Positions 58,251 through 64,000 of a stretch of 64,000 bases of DNA are shown one piece after another (positions within the stretch are counted from its first letter, which is position 1; the number at the start of each line of letters is the position of its first letter). The DNA is taken from positions 620,001 through 684,000 of the forward strand of contig KN832876.1 of assembly GCA_000827325.1 (NCBI GenBank), written 5' to 3'. The notes beneath the pieces are model-generated. The model was not told where the DNA came from. It made no database searches and worked only from the letters and a program-made list of their open reading frames with translations. The position numbers were made by a program, and so were the translations under genes. The stretch is from Oidiodendron maius Zn (lineage: Eukaryota > Ascomycota > Leotiomycetes > Myxotrichaceae).

Positions 58251-59250
58251 TCAGTGGGCCATGACGGCGTCCGCATGCTGCTCAACATCGCCGTTCTGGT
58301 GAGACTTTTCTACGCCATCCATTTCCATCGCTTCGTCGCCATCCCCCTCTACTGGCTCTTCTTCAAGTTCCTCATCCTCGCTGCCGCTGCTCTCAGCTTC
58401 CAGATCCTCGCTGCCGTCGTCAGAATCCTCGGCGGCCGCAGCAGGATCAACTTCTGCTCCAGCCATCTCAGAATCTTCGGCCATGGCATCGGGATCCGCA
58501 GCACCTGCACCTTCGCCTCCTTCGGGGGCATCTTCCTCCTCCTCCTCCTCCTCTGCTTCCTCAGCACCGTATTCTTCTTCATCTGCCACCAAGTCAGCCT
58601 CGGGCTGCTCTGGAGGAAACTCGGCGGGAGCTGATTCATCAGAGTCCCTGCATATGTTAGCAATGGAGCAGGAACTAGGCACCTAATACCAACCATTTGA
58701 TGGCAAACCGAGTTACTCTTGGCTTCTCTGCGAGAATGTTTCTGCGGACTTTCTCGAAAATTGGCTTTGGCGGGGGGTCCGCATTGAGCTCATCCGAATC
58801 GTATTCGTTATTGACATAATATCCTACCCGTACGAATTCTCGATTGTCGTAAGAGCAAGTAAGTAGAATCACAGTCACACCTAGGATTTCTGCATCCGGG
58901 ATTTTGGAGGTGTCCGGTGGGTCGGCTTCAAAGATGAACTTGTTGACTCCCACTGGTATTGGACCAACAAGGAGAGTGTCAAGGTCTTGGTCATGTTCAG
59001 ATCTATGTCGTGTTAGAACGCGGTTACGTTTTTGGAGAAGTAGACACAAACGAGGTTGCGGATCCGACATAGGTCAATTTCCACTCGAGATCTAGATAAG
59101 GTCAATTCCCGTAGTAACTTTGCGTGCATAGTGCATCGTACCAGACTTGAGAGCTTCTAGGCATTCAAATGTGATCTCGAACTGGTAGGAATCACCAAAC
59201 TTGGCTGGGTTGTTCAGGATGTTCACGCCCAGGAGAGATACCACCGACAT
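58251..59250 (-). CDS. ASF1: Histone H3-H4 chaperone Asf1
   Basis: Exons 59250-59142, 59091-59052, 59002-58694 and 58647-58251 encode 284 residues. The core (about 1-155) is near-canonical: [100 protein letters not shown] and [20 protein letters not shown]. This is the immunoglobulin-like fold that caps the H3-H4 dimer. After [20 protein letters not shown] comes a long Asp/Glu/Ala tail typical of fungal Asf1. Exon 2 is just 40 bases. The last donor is GTTGGT, the same weak type as in the Nup37-like gene. Asf1 works in replication-coupled and HIR-dependent nucleosome assembly. It shares a 548-base promoter region with RNA14. Confidence 0.96.
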
Positions 59251-59798
59251 GTTATCGAAGTCTGGTGGTCTAAAGGACTAGATTGTGAAATATGTCACAA
59301 AGAGATGTAGCACAGATTTGATAGTTGAGTTTTGGTCGAACAGAGAGCGTGTTGTAGTTGATCGGTGAGGCAGAGGAGTACAGACGGGGAGAGTTTTGGA
59401 GTGATAGCACCGGTCGCGTTGCCGGTCGCGTTTGTGGGTTGACCGCGATTTCAATTACACTACGGCAGGCTGAGGGAACCATGTCCGTACGTCACGTGCG
59501 CTAAACGCTAAGCTTAAGCGCGCTACCAGCCATTGAGGCGACTGCAAAAGAATCAATCAACATGGCCAAGTGTTGAGCCAGGTCTTGTTCAAGTTGCAGA
59601 GAATTCCTCCACGTTTATTTCTTTTCTCCTTTTGATATTTATTCTGGCGCTCTCATGTGGAGGGTGTAAATCTCGTCTTTCTCTCTTCAGAAGACAGGTC
59701 AATCCTTCCTCAATATGCCACCTTCTCCAGCTAACATCAAACAGTTCAGCTTCCGCTCATTCCCGTAATTTCAATCCCATCACAAGAATAACATCAAG
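59251..59798. promoter_or_regulatory. Shared ASF1-RNA14 promoter with tandem CGGTCGCGTT repeat
   Basis: 548 bases between divergent starts. It contains two copies of CGGTCGCGTT, 12 bases apart (59411-59420 and 59423-59432), a third CGCG core in GACCGCGATT (59441-59450), and a CACGTG palindrome at 59493-59498. CGCG-core boxes recall MBF-type cell-cycle sites (consensus ACGCGT), which would suit an S-phase histone chaperone, but the match is not exact. Confidence 0.5.
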
Positions 59799-62700
59799 AT
59801 GGCGGAGGAGGATGCAGAAATAGCTCTCCTACATCGCTTACAGGCTGGACAAGAGAGTATTGCATGGGGAACTGATGGTGCGGGTGGTGCCCCTGAGGGC
59901 GAGATACCTTCGAATACTGAAGATAACAACGAACAAGTCAAGAAACAAACAGTTGCAGATGATGAAGTTCTTCGTGCTTATTCGCCGTCAGGCTCTGGTG
60001 CTGTTTCCGATGATGGTGATGAATACGACCCGTCTTCTGTCACTCCTCTTCCAGCTGCAGTGATCGCAGGAGACGAGCAATCTCGATCCAGCTCCAGGGC
60101 ATCGTCTCGCAAGCCGAAGACGGTTGGAGGATTTTTAGCTGATGACTCTGATGAGGAATCAGATGAGTCCTCTTCAGTACAGATCTCGACTGGCCTTCAA
60201 CCTCCAGCTCATAATATTCTGAACCGCACTATCTCCCCTTCTCCGTTGCAAGTGTCTATTACACCAAGCGACCTGCAAACTCCTATACAAAATCCAGATG
60301 ATTCACAACAAGGTGTTTTATCTTTGAGTACTCTCTCTGTGAACCCAAATCTTTCTGGAGCTCGTACATCACAAGCTCCTTCAATGCAGGTGCCTATGTC
60401 TGCAGGTCTGTCAGCTTCTGTTCAAAGTGCATCTGCCCCAAAAGGTCGCCTGCCGCATGATAGGATAGGCATCCTTGAAGACCGGATCAAGGAGGACCCC
60501 CGAGGTGACTTAGATGCCTGGCGATCTTTAATTTCTGAACATCGAAAGCGCAACAAATTTGATGACGCCCGAGCAGTCTACGAGCGATTCTTCAAGGTCT
60601 TCCCGCAAGCTGTATGCTTCCTCCTGCTTCCTCCTTCCTACTTGTAACTAATCGTTCCTAGGCTGAGATGTGGGTCGAGTATGCTGAAATGGAACTCGAA
60701 AATGACAACTTCGGAGCTGCTGAGCAAATCTTTGGTAAATCACTGCTTACTGTCCCAAACGTACAGCTTTGGTCTACCTATCTCAACTATATTCGCCGTA
60801 TGAACGACTTGACGAATGATGCAACAGGAAACGCCCGCACCACTGTGTCCCAAGCTTACGACTTTGTCCTGGCAAATATAGGTGTTGATAGGGATTCCGG
60901 AAATATTTGGCAGGAGTATATACAGTTCGTCCGTAGCATTCCCGGCCAAATCGGAGGTAGCAGCTGGCAAGATCAACAGAAGATGGATTCTCTGCGCAAA
61001 GCGTATCAACGCGCTATTTGCGTGCCGATGTCAACTGTTTCAGCTTTATGGAAGGAGTATGACCAATTCGAGATGGGCCTTAACAAAATGACCGTAAGTA
61101 AGGTTACTCCTTGGTGCATCATGATTACTAATAGCATTAGGGTCGCAAATTCATACAGGAGCGATCTCCCGGGTACATGACAGCTAGGGGTGCCAACACG
61201 ATGCTGGAGAATCTCAACCGTGGACTTATCAGAACGACATTACCGAAGCTTGCACCAGCGCTCGGCTTTGAAGGAGATGGGGAGTATCTTCAGCAGGTGG
61301 AACTCTGGCACAAATGGATAACTTGGGAGCAAGAAGATCCGTTGGTATTGAAGGCCGATGAGCTCGATGTCTATAAACAGCGAATTTTATATGTCTACAA
61401 GCAGTCCTTGATGGCATTGCGCTTTTGGCCTGAAATGTGGGTCGATGCCGCAGAATGGTGTTTCGCCAATGGTCTGGAGAAGGATGGAGATACATTCCTT
61501 TCTGATGGGATTGCTGCAAATCCAGACAGTTGCCTACTTGCCTTTAAGAAGGCTGATCGTCTCGAGACTACCTTATCTACAGAAGAAGCGGACAAAGGAC
61601 CCGCTGAAAGGGGTGCAATTGTCCGTGCCCCATACGATAGCCTTCTCGACTCTCTGTACGATTTGATCAAACAGTTAAAGGTCAGAGAGGCCCGAGAGCT
61701 GGCAAAGGTTGAAGAATCAGCCGCTCTTGATGCCAATATTAGCGCAATCATCGCCAAGGCAGAAGATGAAGATGATGAGCGCGATTCTGATAAGGAAGCT
61801 AGAGAAAGCGACAAGGCCAACAAGCAAGCGGCCATTAAGCAAGGTTATGCAACGCAGTCCCAATTGATCTCAAGGACTATTTCCTTTGTCTGGATCGCTC
61901 TCATGCGTGCCATGCGGCGGGTCCAAGGAAAAGGTGCCGTGAAAGATGCTATCGGTGGTTCCAGACAAATCTTTGCAGATGCTCGCGCACGCGGCAAGAT
62001 TACGAGTGATGTCTACGTTGCTAGCGCCCTAATTGAACACCACGTGTATAAGGATCCGGCTGGCACCAAAATATTTGAGCGAGGCGCGAAGCTGTTTCCA
62101 GAGGATTCGATCTTTATCCTAGAATACTTGAAGCATCTGCTGTCTATCGGAGACACCACGAGTAAGTTCAGGATTATACAATTATAGGCCACGCTAATAT
62201 TTTAGATGCTCGGGTCACATTTGAGACATCCGTCAGCCGCTTGACGGGGAAGTCAGAGCTTCTTGCCAAGGCAAAACCCCTTTATTCATATTTCCACAAG
62301 TACGAGTCAAATTATGGCGAACTTTCTCAGATTAGAAAATTAGAGCAGCGCATGGCAGAGCTATTTCCTGAGGACCCTAAACTTCTTCGCTTCGCCTCCC
62401 GGTATAGCGGGGAGAATTTTGATCCCACTGCCGTCCGCCCTATCATATCCCCAGCAACCCAGATGCGTCCGAAGAGCACAGTCTTACAATCTATCGAGAA
62501 ACCAGCGTCGGTTACAGACAGCCCGAGACCGCAGTATGTGCAAGAGAATAGCCCGCGGCCACAATACATACAGCAAACCAACTCCCCAAAACGTCCTTTC
62601 CCAATCGAAGACTTCGAGAATGATCTTAACCGTCCGCGAAAGCTTGCCCGTGGCGAATCTCCTTTGAAAGGCGCTGCAGGTCGACGGCTCGATCAACAGA

Positions 62701-62990
62701 AGCGGATGCAGCAAGCGCAAGGAGTCCCACAATGGCAAGCCAATGCCCCGCCATTTGTCGTTCCACGAGATATTACTTTCCTTTTAAGCATTATACCTCG
62801 AGCTGATCTATACACATCAACAAAATTTAACCCAGAGTCTATGGTGCGGCTTTTAAGCCAGACAAATATCCCAGACTATATGACGTGGAAAGCTGCTAGG
62901 GAGCAGCCTCAGCCTCACAGATATGATGGTATGCACTTCAAACCATTTCATACCTCCTCCCCGTCCTTTTGGAGCGGAGCCTCGTCATAA
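59799..62990 (+). CDS. RNA14: mRNA 3'-end processing factor Rna14 (CstF-77)
   Basis: Exons 59799-60611, 60662-61093, 61141-62161 and 62206-62990 give 1016 residues. The N-terminal 200 are acidic and Ser-rich. HAT repeats follow: EDPRGDLDAWRSLISEHRKR, FDDARAVYERFFKVFPQAAE, MWVEYAEMELENDNFGAAEQ, VQLWSTYLNYIRRMNDL and WPEMWVDAAEWCFANGLEKD. The Suf-type block comes next: FVWIALMRAMRRVQGKGAVK, DVYVASALIEHHVYKDPAGT and FILEYLKHLLSIGDTTNARV. The C-terminal third has a Pro/Gln-rich region and a monkeytail-like end (PPFVVPRDITFLLSIIPRAD). Rna14 is the HAT-repeat scaffold of cleavage factor IA, pairing with Rna15 in pre-mRNA cleavage and polyadenylation. The exact 3' end is uncertain: a possible intron (62929-63035) would replace the last 20 or so residues by a shorter tail ending at 63061. 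Confidence 0.94.
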
Positions 62991-64000
62991 CTATGATGGC
63001 TTCCTAACTAGCTGTGATTTTCTGTCTTTTATCAGTCACCGAGGTTGAGGTGGAGGCCTAGGATTAGGACAGAATAAGATGTGATGTCCAGTCTCCCCGT
63101 AATTTCTCTTTAGTCGTCCTCGGCTTCTTTGTCTGGCCTGCGGGCTGTTATCAACCGAGACAAAGACCGTGTACCACAAGCTCCAGTTTTCTCAGCATGG
63201 TCTCCAGCGTCCTACTAGTTGGATATCCTCCTATGGACATAGCTACCGAAGCCCACAATCTTCTGTTCTCCCGGGAGAGAGTGGTATTTGTCTGAAAGAG
63301 AAATTGAGAACTGTGACGGCTAGGGTGGAAGTGTTTGCTTTTGCGTTTCGGCAGGGCCAATATTTATGGAATCTGCTAACACCTTTGCAGGAGGCTATAC
63401 GTATAGCCGATAATCTCAGTATAGATGGATACCTTCATCATGAAGGCTGATGTTGGGGAGTATGTTTTAGGGGAGTGTGGGGGAGCTAAGATGGTAAGGC
63501 TGAGACATTTCTCTTGCCTTCTCCTTTGTATTATGCATATAGGAATTGAAGACGCAAAAAAATGGAGGGTACGGTTGGCTCAAGTCAGGGCGGGCCATCT
63601 CCACATAGCATGGCGTTGATGGTTACTTTCGTACCAGGCACACTAGCCGGTGATTGTATAATAGGGATATAACTGAGCTGGTTTCTTTATTTTGTGCATT
63701 ATCTTGTCAGCCTCGATATTCATGCTCTTTATTTGACCTGGGCCCTGTCTTCAAGCACTCAGCATCTATAGATATCCTTTCTCGGGGCTATTGCCAGTCT
63801 CGGGGCAATATGCACTCTTCTGAGAAGCAACCCGTATTGACGCGATAAGCCGAATTTTGCGTGGGACATGCTACAGCAGCACTGGGACAGAGCTGCAGAT
63901 TTCCGAAATTTTTTTTTTTTTTTGCTTTACCACGCAAACTGCCGTTGCCTTCGCCACTCTGCCTCATACAATGCTCGAGTCCCATACCTTACTTCGTTCC
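62991..64000. other. 3' flank of RNA14 to window end, with a 15-T run
   Basis: About 1 kb without a supported gene. It includes the RNA14 3' UTR and a run of 15 T (63909-63923). Short frames on both strands lack motifs. Confidence 0.5.

Noticed and set aside
58483-58686. Ser/Ala-rich frame opposite the ASF1 tail
   Set aside because: Antisense of the acidic low-complexity tail.
1-64000. CRISPR arrays, rRNA, intact transposons or a secondary-metabolite backbone gene
   Set aside because: No regular spacer repeats, no rRNA-like blocks, no transposase or polymerase motifs, and no PKS, NRPS or terpene synthase motifs were found on either strand.

Overview
The window looks like nuclear DNA of a filamentous ascomycete (Pezizomycotina). 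The gene families and protein similarity would suit a leotiomycete, but I cannot fix the species. Genes are spaced singly, introns are short (about 45-110 bp, GT-AG or GC-AG, with CTAAC/CTGAC-like branch points), many promoters carry C/T-rich tracts, and the content is typical of the group: an intronless white collar-1 photoreceptor, a LaeA-like methyltransferase, GH71 and GH76 cell-wall enzymes, an MFS drug transporter and a relic of a STAND-type N-terminal domain. Exon models below were built by hand from reading-frame continuity, splice sites and family conservation. Layout: 0-2.1 kb, the 3' part of a Sec7-PH ARF exchange factor, cut by the window edge. 2.9-8.7 kb, APC1 of the anaphase-promoting complex (minus). 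10.6-12.0 kb, a membrane acyltransferase-3 protein. 13.1-15.3 kb, eIF2A (minus). 16.2-18.2 kb, a DHA1-type MFS transporter (minus). 19.2-21.2 kb, a probable Nup37 nucleoporin. 22.9-24.5 kb, a ten-exon LaeA-like methyltransferase. 25.0-26.0 kb, a double GFA-domain protein. The block from 26 to 34 kb is the least conserved part: a broken L-fucose-permease-like gene, an apparently intact GH76 Dfg5/Dcw1-type protein, A/T-richer spacer and a frame-broken STAND-like gene. From 34 kb housekeeping genes return: SDS23 (minus) and PSE1/KAP121 (plus) share a promoter region. Then come wc-1 (41.0-43.9 kb), a head-to-head pair of GH71 alpha-1,3-glucanase genes (44.4-49.8 kb), SRO7/Lgl (minus), a small decayed ORF, a PP28/PDAP1-type phosphoprotein, an interrupted tRNA-Trp-like locus, and ASF1 (minus) with RNA14 (plus) sharing a promoter. 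How the genes work together: there is no obvious single pathway or bacterial-style operon. The two GH71 glucanases and, more loosely, the GH76 protein are cell-wall enzymes. SRO7 and the ARF-GEF act in vesicle traffic, PSE1 and Nup37 in nuclear transport, APC1 and SDS23 in mitotic control. The most unusual items are three well-supported GC-AG introns in one 64-kb window, the divergent GH71 pair with a duplicated cysteine-rich tail, the interrupted tRNA, and three gene relics. I saw no CRISPR array, rRNA, intact transposon or clear biosynthetic cluster, and I do not claim a new defence or metabolic system here.
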